Origin: JBAXTU01 sp037130015
GTDB lineage: Bacteria; Patescibacteriota; Patescibacteriia; 2-01-FULL-39-33
Assembly (NCBI GenBank): GCA_037130015.1
Contig: JBAXTU010000020.1
Coordinates: 1 to 13,536 of the forward strand
Length of the DNA stretch: 13,536 bases
Direction: 5' to 3'
Below are positions 1 through 5,908 of the stretch, in pieces. A model generated the notes under the pieces. That model made no database searches. It was given only the letters and a program-made list of their open reading frames with translations, and was not told where the DNA came from. The stretch's first letter is position 1, and every line of letters starts with the position of its first letter. Position numbers and translations under genes: made by a program.

Positions 1-374
1 AGGCGCTCTTGGCCGCTGCGAAGACAGAGGAAGCAAACCGCGTCACCGAGGCTCGCAAGGCTGAAGTGACGAAGGTTTCCGACCTCGTCGCGGTTGTCGA
101 GTCCAGCGCCTGGGGCTTCGATGTCTGGTACGCTGAAGTGGAGTCCATTGTCGTCGCATACGTCGCGACCAATGGCAACGTCACCATCGGCTGCCCAGAC
201 ACGGCCACTGCCGAAAAGTTGCTCGGGCCGGGAGGACTGAAAAATGTCTTTTCCGCGCTTGAGCCAACCGGTTGGGGTGGACGCGAAGCCATCGGTGGCA
301 GCCCACGCGGGGTCAAATTGACCCGCGAAGACGCCATTGCCGCGGCCAAGGTGATTGCTTCGGCAATCATCTAG
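1..374 (+). CDS. C-terminal part of a protein with a DHHA1-like tail (partial)
   Basis: The reading frame is open to the left edge, and the first internal start-like codon (TTG at 9) has no ribosome binding site. I therefore read this as the 3' end of a gene that begins outside the window, ending at TAG 372-374. The visible part starts with a charged, Ala/Glu/Lys-rich helix and continues into an alpha/beta region. The last 40 residues carry GWGGREAIGGSPRG followed by a helix. This glycine-rich motif resembles the GGHxxAxGG substrate-binding loop of DHHA1 domains in DHH-family phosphoesterases, but the His is replaced by Arg-Glu and the catalytic DHH half is not visible. The DHHA1 assignment is inference from one motif. 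The segment is visibly richer in G+C than the core genes further right. Confidence 0.6.
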   Translation, partial: ALLAAAKTEEANRVTEARKAEVTKVSDLVAVVESSAWGFDVWYAEVESIVVAYVATNGNVTIGCPDTATAEKLLGPGGLKNVFSALEPTGWGGREAIGGSPRGVKLTREDAIAAAKVIASAII

Positions 375-720
375 TCCACACGACCACCAAGGCTCAGTTC
401 GAGTGCCTCAGCCTAACGGCAAAAACTACGAACACTGATCGGAAGATTAGACTCGGTGCGATATGCAAACCCGGCAACTGTGATGTTGCAAAGTGATATC
501 GGTCCAAAAACAGAATGTGAGGACAGTAAACAAAACATTCAAAAAGTTTGTCCCCGTTTATTAAAATGGAGAGCCACGAGGAAGCAGAGCCTCAAAAAAA
601 CTTTAACCAGTTCGCCAATCTGGATAATAAAATTGGCTCTTTAATCCAGCTAACAATATTTGTTAATTGAATTAAGGAATGGTCCTTAAAAATTAATAAA
701 ACAAACAAAGGAGAAGTGTA
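375..720. other. Gene-poor stretch with one possible 34-residue ORF
   Basis: I see no convincing gene or RNA in these 346 bases. Position 566-670 could encode a 34-residue peptide beginning MESHEEAEPQ, but it has no Shine-Dalgarno. A small hairpin (GCAAC/GTTGC) lies near 474-489. The stretch becomes AT-rich toward the right, where a perfect palindrome and the ribosome binding site of the next gene lie. Confidence 0.4.
672..689. repeat. 18-bp palindrome upstream of the gene at 721
   Basis: TTAAGGA and TCCTTAA form perfect 7-bp arms around a 4-base ATGG spacer, about 30 bases before the start codon at 721. No run of T follows on the + strand, so it is a poor terminator. It could be an operator or an mRNA hairpin in the leader. 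The role is inference. Confidence 0.4.
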
Positions 721-1137
721 ATGCCGTTAACCACGGTGATTCATAACATTGAGGCAAAAGTAACAAAAAATGAGATAATTATAGGTAATTGCAGGTTTCC
801 TCTGCCTCAGGAAGCGATCGAGAAATACACTTCCCTGCACTGCGAAGATCTCAAAGATATTTTTTGGGATACACTAAGGGACAATAATAATGACTACGAA
901 AGGAGGGTGGGAGATACGATTTTTGGAAATAACTATTTTACGATAGTTATTATGGAATACCCCAAATGCTCCAATAATCCCAGGGGATACTGTGAAGCCT
1001 CATTTAGTCTTTACAGCAGGGCAAATAAAAGATCATGGGGTAGATTTCACCGGATAGAAATTTCCAGATCAAAGGCGTGGGAGTTAAAACGTCTAAAAAC
1101 AGAAAAGGATAAGTGCAATGTTAATATCCCCCCATAA
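721..1137 (+). CDS. Hypothetical protein, 138 aa
   Basis: The start ATG is supported by a strong Shine-Dalgarno (AAAGGAGAAG) seven bases upstream. The product is soluble, with no signal peptide or membrane segment. It has a beta-rich first two thirds, six scattered Cys without a CxxC pair, and a basic Arg/Lys/Trp-rich C-terminal third. I recognise no family. Base composition is clearly lower in G+C than in the genes on either side, and it uses AGA/AGG arginine codons. The last 20 bases overlap the next gene in another frame, which suggests translational coupling. Alternatives are a mobile-element cargo protein or a lineage-specific CPR protein; the sequence does not decide between them. Confidence 0.65.
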   Translation: MPLTTVIHNIEAKVTKNEIIIGNCRFPLPQEAIEKYTSLHCEDLKDIFWDTLRDNNNDYERRVGDTIFGNNYFTIVIMEYPKCSNNPRGYCEASFSLYSRANKRSWGRFHRIEISRSKAWELKRLKTEKDKCNVNIPP

Positions 1138-1519
1138 ACACCACTCCGCCGTCGTCTATCATCAAGACGATGATGAAGGCGCCAGCAACGGTGGCGGCGG
1201 TGCCCTGAAGGTTTGTGTCGGCAACCAAGTCCATCTCGAGCTGAGTTGGGGCTGGTACGACCAAACCGGTGACGAAGAGTCCTCGTATAACAACGAGTAT
1301 GCCAGAGTCATCGGCCGTTGCGATGGCAGTTGTGCCCAACGCACGCTCGGACTTTCTGTCGCCCAAAGAGTGTTGGTGGCGGAGTTCTTGGCCACGGGCA
1401 AACAGGGAGAGTTAAGCAAAGAAACTCTCATGTACCCGAAGGCGATGAACGACGACTTTGAGCGATCAAAGCCGACCGAAGAAGCAATACTGCGAGAGCA
1501 GTATCGCGACAATAGGTAG
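1118..1519 (+). CDS. Hypothetical protein, 133 aa, overlapping the upstream gene
   Basis: This frame begins inside the end of the 721 gene (20-base overlap). A weak AGGAT lies about nine bases before the ATG, so translation probably depends on ribosomes finishing the upstream gene. The N-terminus is His- and Asp-rich and then carries a flexible Gly run (about residues 21-29). A beta-rich middle follows, with Trp-Gly-Trp near residues 44-46 and a CDGSC pair (C68, C72). The C-terminal half is helical and charged (LSVAQRVLVAEFLATGKQG). I recognise no family. Codons are G+C-rich, in contrast to the overlapping partner. Minus-strand frames across the same DNA are long but look like shadows of this gene. 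Confidence 0.6.
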   Translation: MLISPHKHHSAVVYHQDDDEGASNGGGGALKVCVGNQVHLELSWGWYDQTGDEESSYNNEYARVIGRCDGSCAQRTLGLSVAQRVLVAEFLATGKQGELSKETLMYPKAMNDDFERSKPTEEAILREQYRDNR

Positions 1520-1670
1520 ACTCTATGTGGAGTCTGCCAACGGGGTCAAAGTTGCGGAAACCCTTTTAGCCCAATTCCGTGGCACCCCCTGATTTCAATA
1601 CTTCCTATAAGCGATCGGCTGACCCGACGCGAAGTGGAGGAAATAAGAATCAGGGTGCAGGAGGACAAAT

Positions 1671-1988
1671 ATGTCGGAAAAACATAAATGTCACCTCTGC
1701 AGCCGAGTTGGCCAAAATGGCGCTCAGTGGATTCTGAAAACGGGTAAAACCGAATACAGAGTTCACAAGCCATGCGGTCAGCAACTCGCGGATTCGGCGC
1801 CTCACGGTGTCGAGACCAAGCTCATACCTAGCGGTGAGCTTAAACGCGAGTGGACGGAAAAGAAGCGTCAAAATGACGCTCGCCAGTTCTGGACTGAAAA
1901 GTTCCCAGGGTTGGTCCAGCTTAAAGACACGCTACCAAGCGTGCCGAAAAAGCAGGATGCCGTTTCGGCGAGACAGATCGAAGCTTAA
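1671..1988 (+). CDS. Small zinc-finger-like hypothetical protein, 105 aa
   Basis: The ATG at 1671 follows a near-ideal Shine-Dalgarno (GGAGG within CAGGAGGAC). The first 40 residues contain C7-x2-C10 and H32-x2-C35, a spacing that fits one zinc-binding knuckle of the CCHC type. The remainder is charged and helical (KREWTEKKRQNDARQFW) and ends in a Lys/Ala-rich tail. No signal peptide or membrane helix is visible. I recognise no named family. A nucleic-acid or protein-binding role is only inferred from the Cys/His pattern and the basic content. About 150 bases separate it from the gene before, and no terminator is evident in that gap. The structured region at 1989-2330 follows directly. Confidence 0.65.
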   Translation: MSEKHKCHLCSRVGQNGAQWILKTGKTEYRVHKPCGQQLADSAPHGVETKLIPSGELKREWTEKKRQNDARQFWTEKFPGLVQLKDTLPSVPKKQDAVSARQIEA

Positions 1989-2330
1989 TTCGATCCACTG
2001 GACGCTAGTCTCGAAAGGGATCAGCGATAAGTCGTGCCAAACGACTAACAGTGTGGACTCCGGCCCGGAGTAAAGGGTTGGTCAATTACACTTGACCACA
2101 GCTGGCCGCTGTTAAAGAGGGTTGCCTCAAGTGTCTAGTTCCGGAGCGCTAACTCCGGTTGCGGTAAAGGTTCTCATCTGTCCCCCAGATGAACTAGCCA
2201 TCCGCGTTAAAGCATGGGCGATTTTGGTATCACGGGTAGGGTTTTATGTAAAATCCACACACGCGAGCCAAGGAAGCAGATCCTTAAACGCAGAAGTTCA
2301 AATCTTCTGCCCTCACCATAACTGGTAAAT
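1989..2330 (+). ncRNA. Candidate structured RNA with a tRNA-like 3' end
   Basis: These ~340 bases lack a credible gene but hold a series of perfect or near-perfect hairpins: 2030-2046 (6 bp), 2057-2071 (6 bp), 2079-2098 (7 bp), 2141-2158 (6 bp), a long compound stem at 2161-2205, 2239-2256 (7 bp with one G-T), 2270-2285 (5 bp) and 2290-2310 (7 bp). The last has loop TTCAAAT, the classic T-loop sequence, and is followed by CCTCACCA. GAGGGT at 2117-2122 can pair with GCCCTC at 2309-2314. That would give a 6-bp acceptor-like stem, a 5-bp T-stem, discriminator A2315 and CCA at 2316-2318. I find no D-loop consensus, no tmRNA tag ending LAA and no RNase P consensus. Strand and ends are inferred from the T-loop and the ACCA. 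Confidence 0.45.
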
Positions 2331-2379
2331 AAATTGTCAGTTGCGGTGAGGCAAGTAAACAGAAAAAAAGGAGAACACC

Positions 2380-2547
2380 ATGAGCAAGACCACCAGCAAA
2401 GCGTGGGGCAAAAAAGGCGTTTACGGAAGTCTGCGCCTGCCCCTTCCGCCAAAAGTCGGCGGACCTCAAACCACCAAGCATGGCGAACGCGGTTACGACC
2501 GCAAAAACGCCAAACGCAATTTAAAACAGGAATTAGCCAATGGCTAA
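2380..2547 (+). CDS. Small basic hypothetical protein, 55 aa
   Basis: A strong Shine-Dalgarno (AAAAGGAGAAC) sits just before ATG 2380, and the frame runs to TAA 2545-2547. The peptide is rich in Lys, Arg, Gly and Pro. It has a KKGVYGSLRLPLPPKVGGP segment in the middle and a charged, helical C-terminus (YDRKNAKRNLKQELANG). No Cys, signal peptide or membrane segment is present. The stop codon lies inside the right arm of a strong terminator hairpin, so the gene and terminator overlap. The good ribosome site plus tightly fitted terminator make it likely to be a real gene despite its length. I recognise no family. Size and charge would suit an RNA- or ribosome-associated peptide, but that is a guess. 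Confidence 0.65.
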   Translation: MSKTTSKAWGKKGVYGSLRLPLPPKVGGPQTTKHGERGYDRKNAKRNLKQELANG

Positions 2548-2557
2548 TTCCTTTCTT
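2528..2557 (+). terminator. Intrinsic terminator of the 2380 gene
   Basis: AGGAATTAGCC (2528-2538) and GGCTAATTCCT (2542-2552) form a perfect 11-bp stem with a 3-base AAT loop, followed by TTCTT. The last codons of the 55-residue gene form part of the stem. Confidence 0.8.
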
Positions 2558-2597
2558 ACTTGATTTAATTATTAATAATAGTTTGATCAAGTAAGAA
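2553..2597. repeat. 12-bp inverted repeat next to the terminator
   Basis: TTCTTACTTGAT (2553-2564) and ATCAAGTAAGAA (2586-2597) are perfect inverted arms around a 21-base AT-rich loop. The left arm reuses the T-rich tail of the preceding terminator. The arm is followed by TTGTTCTTT, so this could be a back-up terminator. It could also be a binding site, because it lies upstream of the next gene. Confidence 0.6.
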
Positions 2598-2641
2598 TTG
2601 TTCTTTAGCAAAAAAATCAAAAAAAACGAAAGGGTAAAACC

Positions 2642-3004
2642 ATGAACAATCTCGCCCAGCGAGACCAAACAGCTCTGGTTGATTGCGACCAGACAGATGA
2701 AGTCGGCTTTACTTTGGCCGACAAACTCAAACGAGCCGAAAAACTTCGGCGCAAGCAAAACAAGTCGCTGGCCAAACGCCGTAACCTGGGACGCCGACGC
2801 GCCAAGTTTGACGAGAACATTTCTCGCGCCGAATTTGAACGACGTTTCCCCGGCCTACCAGCCAGTGCCTGGTACATGCGCCAGTACTTGATCAACAACA
2901 TTCCCAGCCATTTTGATTGGCTGGATGACGACGATGATGATTTGGTCATTCCGGACTATGACAGCGATCATTGCCCTTATTGCACCGCAAATCGTTGCCG
3001 TTAG
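2642..3004 (+). CDS. Hypothetical protein, 120 aa, basic N-half and acidic tail
   Basis: ATG 2642 is preceded by a GAAAGGG ribosome site. Residues 25-60 form a very basic, probably helical stretch (KLKRAEKLRRKQNKSLAKRR). A segment with FERRFPGLPASAWYMRQYL follows, and then a run of six Asp. The C-terminus has CPYCTANRC, a CxxC plus a third Cys that might bind metal with another ligand. The charge split and lack of hydrophobic segments point to a cytoplasmic nucleic-acid-associated protein, but I recognise no family. It is followed seven bases after its stop by its own strong terminator. No clear promoter is visible just upstream. Confidence 0.7.
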   Translation: MNNLAQRDQTALVDCDQTDEVGFTLADKLKRAEKLRRKQNKSLAKRRNLGRRRAKFDENISRAEFERRFPGLPASAWYMRQYLINNIPSHFDWLDDDDDDLVIPDYDSDHCPYCTANRCR

Positions 3005-3010
3005 ATTATC

Positions 3011-3046
3011 GGCCATGGCTTTCATAGCTATGGCCCTTTTTATTTT
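3011..3046 (+). terminator. Intrinsic terminator after the 120-aa gene
   Basis: GGCCATGGCT (3011-3020) pairs with AGCTATGGCC (3026-3035), 10 bp with one G-T, loop TTCAT. CTTTTTATTTT follows, a textbook rho-independent terminator for the + strand. Confidence 0.9.
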
Positions 3047-3051
3047 AACTA

Positions 3052-3080
3052 TTGACAAAATAGAATAAAAGGAATATAAT
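3052..3080 (+). promoter_or_regulatory. Consensus sigma70-type promoter
   Basis: A perfect TTGACA (3052-3057) and a perfect TATAAT (3075-3080) are 17 bases apart, directly after a terminator. Transcription should start near 3087, giving a leader of about 100 bases before ATG 3190. A hairpin at 3131-3149 (GGTTTCAA/TTGAAGCC, loop TTG) lies in that leader. This is the closest match to consensus in the window. Confidence 0.9.
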
Positions 3081-3189
3081 AACCAATTAAAACTTTATGA
3101 AAGAAAGCTAAAAATAGTTGTCTGCCATAAGGTTTCAATTGTTGAAGCCCAAAACAAAAAGCACATTCAAAAACCAAAGGAGAAACATT

Positions 3190-3813
3190 ATGCGTATGAC
3201 ACTGGGCAACTACCACGTCCACAACCAGGAGCAACTGCTCACACAAAAACAAAAACAACAACAACGACAAAAACAAAAACTAGCACAAAGAATTTCGTTG
3301 CGCCTGGACATAATTCAGGAATTCCGTGGCGAGCAATTTCGCGTGGAAGCAATTTGCCCGAAGTGCCATTGCAATCTAACGATTGTACAGGTTATTAAGG
3401 GTTTCAATCGTGATCCACACGACACTACTACTGGCTGTCCAAAGTGCGAGGAAAGATTCCAATCGCATCTATACCAAAGTAACTCGTATAGTCGCACCAC
3501 AATTGAGTTTTTGTGCCCAGCACAAACACTTGATCAGCTAAGAAGACTCCCTATTTTCTTTCCTGATGAAATCAAGGTTAAAAATTTTACCGCCTATTCG
3601 TCGGCCATATTCCATTTCGGTAATTTGACCGTGGCTTTCAAAGAGCTCGGAATCAATTACAAAAAAAAGGAAAAAATAGACTGGAAACAAAAAATACATC
3701 GTTTCCTGGGGCAAGCACCTGATTCGGAAATTGCCCGTTGCGCCGGTATTTCTTTCTCGACTATCAGCCGGATGCGCAAAAAACTAAAAATAGGAAGGTA
3801 TCACTTTGAATAA
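3190..3813 (+). CDS. Zinc-ribbon and helix-turn-helix hypothetical protein, 207 aa
   Basis: I place the start at ATG 3190, behind AAAGGAGAAAC. The same frame is open further left from a TTG at 3118, but that has no ribosome site. Residues 13-35 are a Gln/Lys-rich run, then a helix (LAQRISLRLDIIQEF). Two CxxC pairs (C56/C59 and C83/C86) form a likely zinc ribbon. Residues about 178-202 (DSEIARCAGISFSTISRMRKKLK) read as a C-terminal helix-turn-helix. Together these suggest a DNA-binding regulator, though I cannot name the family. The start MRMTLG and the ribbon resemble small proteins that I recall as common in CPR genomes; that is memory, not a search. It has its own consensus promoter and terminator, so it is a single-gene unit that is probably well expressed. 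Confidence 0.8.
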   Translation: MRMTLGNYHVHNQEQLLTQKQKQQQRQKQKLAQRISLRLDIIQEFRGEQFRVEAICPKCHCNLTIVQVIKGFNRDPHDTTTGCPKCEERFQSHLYQSNSYSRTTIEFLCPAQTLDQLRRLPIFFPDEIKVKNFTAYSSAIFHFGNLTVAFKELGINYKKKEKIDWKQKIHRFLGQAPDSEIARCAGISFSTISRMRKKLKIGRYHFE

Positions 3814-3833
3814 GTAAACCGTCCACCAACCAC

Positions 3834-3875
3834 AACCGCCAATCAACTAATAAAGTTGATCGGCGGTTTTTTTCT
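3834..3875 (+). terminator. Intrinsic terminator of the zinc/HTH gene
   Basis: ACCGCC and ATCAACT (3835-3848) pair with AGTTGAT and GGCGGT (3854-3867), interrupted by one A-C mismatch, with loop AATAA. A run of T follows. It separates the island from the der operon. Confidence 0.9.
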
Positions 3876-3882
3876 TTTGTTA

Positions 3883-3911
3883 TTGCCAATAAGCGTTTTT
3901 TAGGGTAAAAT
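3883..3911 (+). promoter_or_regulatory. der promoter, probably giving a leaderless mRNA
   Basis: TTGCCA (3883-3888), a 17-base spacer and TAAAAT (3906-3911) form a good sigma70-type promoter. Only six bases lie between the -10 box and ATG 3918, so transcription should begin at or within a base or two of the start codon. Confidence 0.75.
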
Positions 3912-3917
3912 TCAGAT

Positions 3918-5342
3918 ATGAAAAAATCAATTTCCAAAGTCGCCATTGTGGGGCGCGCCAATGTGGGCAAATCCACTCTATTCAATCGCTTGGTTGAAAA
4001 AAACAAAGCCTTGGTGTCCAAAATTTCCGGCACCACTAGAGACCGTAACATTGATCGGGTGGCTTGGCGCGACCGAGAATTTGAAGTCATTGACACAGGC
4101 GGGCTGGACATTGATAAAACCATTGACGAAAAAATCGGTAACAATATTGTCAGACAAGCCAATATGGGCATCAAGTCCGCTGATCTTATTTTATTCATGA
4201 TCAATATCAAAGACGGCCTTATGCCGGCCGACCAAGAAATTGCCAAAGAACTCATTAAACAAAATTTAAAAAAGAAAATAATTCTTGTGGCCAACAAAGC
4301 TGACTCGCCACGCTGGCGCCAAGCCAATGGAGATTTATACAAACTGGGACTGGGCGAACCGCAATTTATTTCCGCGGCCAGCGGTTCAAGTGTTGGCGAT
4401 TTGCTTGATTTAGTTTTAGAAAGATTGCCAACAGCTTCTGCTAAAAATCAAATCCCAGCCACGGCTCGTGAAAACATTATAAAAATCGCCATCACTGGCC
4501 GGCCCAATGTGGGCAAGTCATCAATTCTTAATTCCATTTTGGGCGAAGAACGCGTGATGGTGACTGATGTGGCTCATACCACTCGCGAAGCTCACGATGC
4601 CGAATTTGAATATGGCGGACAGCATTTTGTAATCATTGATACGGCTGGCATCAGAAAGCACAGTCGCATTGTGCCAGGATCGTTAGAAAGAAAATCCGTG
4701 GACAAATCACTGGAGGCCTTGCGCCGAGCCGACATTATATTACTGGTGACAGAAGTCCAAAATAAAATAGATGTGCAAGACAAAAAAATAACTCAAGAAA
4801 TTTTGGAAGCTGGCAAGTCACTCATTATCATTGCCAACAAGTGGGATTTGATTCCAGACAAAGACACAGCCACTATCAATAACTTTACCAAATCATATCG
4901 CATCTCTTTTCCATACTTATGGTGGGCGCCAATTTTGTTTATTTCAGCCAAAGAAAATTTGCGCACTAAAAAAATATTAGAACTCGCCCTTGAAGTCCAA
5001 AAATCACGCGACCGTGTTGTGCCTCAAGAAGACTTGGATAAATTTTTGAAATCAAAATTAAAAAAACACAAACCTTCACGTGGCAAGGGTCTAAAAAATC
5101 CTTACATTTTCAAAATAGAACAAGTGGGCACTCGCCCGCCAAAATTTTTGGTGTTTGTTAATGATCCCATGATTTTGCATTTTTCCTATATTCGTTTTTT
5201 ACAAAACCATTTGCGTGAAGAATTTGATATTATGGGCACACCCATTCAGATTGAACTGCGAAAACAAAATCAAGACAACAACGCAGAAAAAGAATACAAA
5301 AGCAACAAATCAAAAAAACCACAAAATAAAATAAAAAAATGA
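3918..5342 (+). CDS. der: Ribosome assembly GTPase Der (EngA)
   Basis: Der is an essential tandem GTPase that acts in maturation of the 50S ribosomal subunit. Both G domains are complete. The first has GRANVGKS (12-19), DTGG (59-62) and NKAD (126-129). The second has GRPNVGKSS (194-202), DTAG (241-244) and NKWD (307-310). The C-terminal ~100 residues match the KH-like domain of the family (FKIEQVGTRPPKFLVFVNDP). A short, very basic Lys/Asn/Gln tail ends the protein. At 474 residues it is of normal length. No Shine-Dalgarno precedes the ATG, in keeping with the leaderless promoter. The TGA stop overlaps the ATG of pth (ATGA), so the two are translationally coupled. Use of TGA as stop argues against a recoded genetic code. 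Confidence 0.97.
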   Translation: MKKSISKVAIVGRANVGKSTLFNRLVEKNKALVSKISGTTRDRNIDRVAWRDREFEVIDTGGLDIDKTIDEKIGNNIVRQANMGIKSADLILFMINIKDGLMPADQEIAKELIKQNLKKKIILVANKADSPRWRQANGDLYKLGLGEPQFISAASGSSVGDLLDLVLERLPTASAKNQIPATARENIIKIAITGRPNVGKSSILNSILGEERVMVTDVAHTTREAHDAEFEYGGQHFVIIDTAGIRKHSRIVPGSLERKSVDKSLEALRRADIILLVTEVQNKIDVQDKKITQEILEAGKSLIIIANKWDLIPDKDTATINNFTKSYRISFPYLWWAPILFISAKENLRTKKILELALEVQKSRDRVVPQEDLDKFLKSKLKKHKPSRGKGLKNPYIFKIEQVGTRPPKFLVFVNDPMILHFSYIRFLQNHLREEFDIMGTPIQIELRKQNQDNNAEKEYKSNKSKKPQNKIKK

Positions 5343-5905
5343 AACTCATTGTCGGCCTGGGCAATCCCGGACCAAAATATAAAAACACCTGGCACAATCT
5401 TGGTTTTTTAATTTTAGAAAATTTTCAAAAAGAATTTAATTTTTCTGTTTTTAAAAAATCAGCCAAGTTGCAAGCAGAAATTTCCGAGGGAAAAATTGGC
5501 AACACCAAAATTATTTTGGCCTTGCCTCAAACATATATGAATAATTCCGGCCAAAGCGTGTCTGCCATTATTAAATATTACAAAATAAATCCTCTTGATA
5601 TAATTGTGGCGCATGATGATATTGATCTGCCACTAGGAAAAATAAGATTATCAAAAAATTCCTCGGCCGGTGGACATAATGGCATCAAATCCATTATTGA
5701 AAATTTAAAAACCAAAGAATTCGCACGACTCAAAATCGGCATTGCCACTGACAAGCTGGAAAAAGTTGACGTGGCTGATTATGTCTTGGAAAAATTTGGG
5801 AGCGATAATAAAACCAAAATATTAGAGATAAAAAAAACAGCCGTCTCTGCATTAGAAACGGCTATAAAAGATGGTGTTGAAAGAGCAATGAATTTATTTA
5901 ATTAA
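5339..5905 (+). CDS. pth: Peptidyl-tRNA hydrolase
   Basis: Pth cleaves peptidyl-tRNAs that drop off the ribosome, releasing free tRNA and peptide. At 188 residues it has the standard size. The family's active-site residues are all present: N9 (GLGNPGPKY), catalytic H19, N68 (YMNNSG), D93 (HDDIDLPLG) and H113-N114 (GGHNGIKS). The usual TRHN around the catalytic His reads TWHN here; W18 replaces a commonly basic residue. Translation starts inside the der stop codon, with no Shine-Dalgarno of its own. Only three bases separate its stop from the encoded CCA of the tRNA-like gene on the opposite strand. No terminator is visible before 6176, so the der-pth mRNA probably runs antisense through that gene. 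Confidence 0.97.
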   Translation: MKLIVGLGNPGPKYKNTWHNLGFLILENFQKEFNFSVFKKSAKLQAEISEGKIGNTKIILALPQTYMNNSGQSVSAIIKYYKINPLDIIVAHDDIDLPLGKIRLSKNSSAGGHNGIKSIIENLKTKEFARLKIGIATDKLEKVDVADYVLEKFGSDNKTKILEIKKTAVSALETAIKDGVERAMNLFN

Positions 5906-5908
5906 GGG

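Noticed and set aside
1121..1512. Two minus-strand frames opposite the gene at 1118
   Set aside because: They lack ribosome sites and recognisable content; the + frame is in operon context with the 721 gene.
1518..1535. AGACTC/GAGTCT hairpin after the gene at 1118 as a terminator
   Set aside because: The stem is only 6 bp and is not followed by a run of T.
2122..2328. + frame of 68 codons inside the structured region
   Set aside because: It has only a TTG start with no ribosome site, overlaps all the hairpins and the T-arm, and its product resembles no protein family.
1989..2330. Standard tmRNA, RNase P RNA, SRP RNA or group I intron
   Set aside because: No TTCGAC/LAA tag signature, no GAGGAAAGTCC or ACAGAA segment, no SRP apical-loop motif (GGAAGCAG occurs but without its pairing context), and no clear R/S elements of group I introns.
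2207..2758. Long minus-strand open frame of 183 codons
   Set aside because: It runs antisense across two well-supported small genes, a terminator and the tRNA-like end. Its C-terminal part is the usual nonsense translation of a T-arm complement, and its composition is not protein-like.
3118..3189. Upstream start of the zinc/HTH gene
   Set aside because: The TTG has no Shine-Dalgarno, while ATG 3190 has an excellent one.
3764..4342. Minus-strand frame of 192 codons over the start of der
   Set aside because: It is the shadow of the strongly conserved der G1 domain and crosses the der promoter and upstream terminator.
5073..5088. CACGTG-centred sequence as a parS site
   Set aside because: It lies within the der KH-domain codons and does not match the parS consensus outside the central hexamer.
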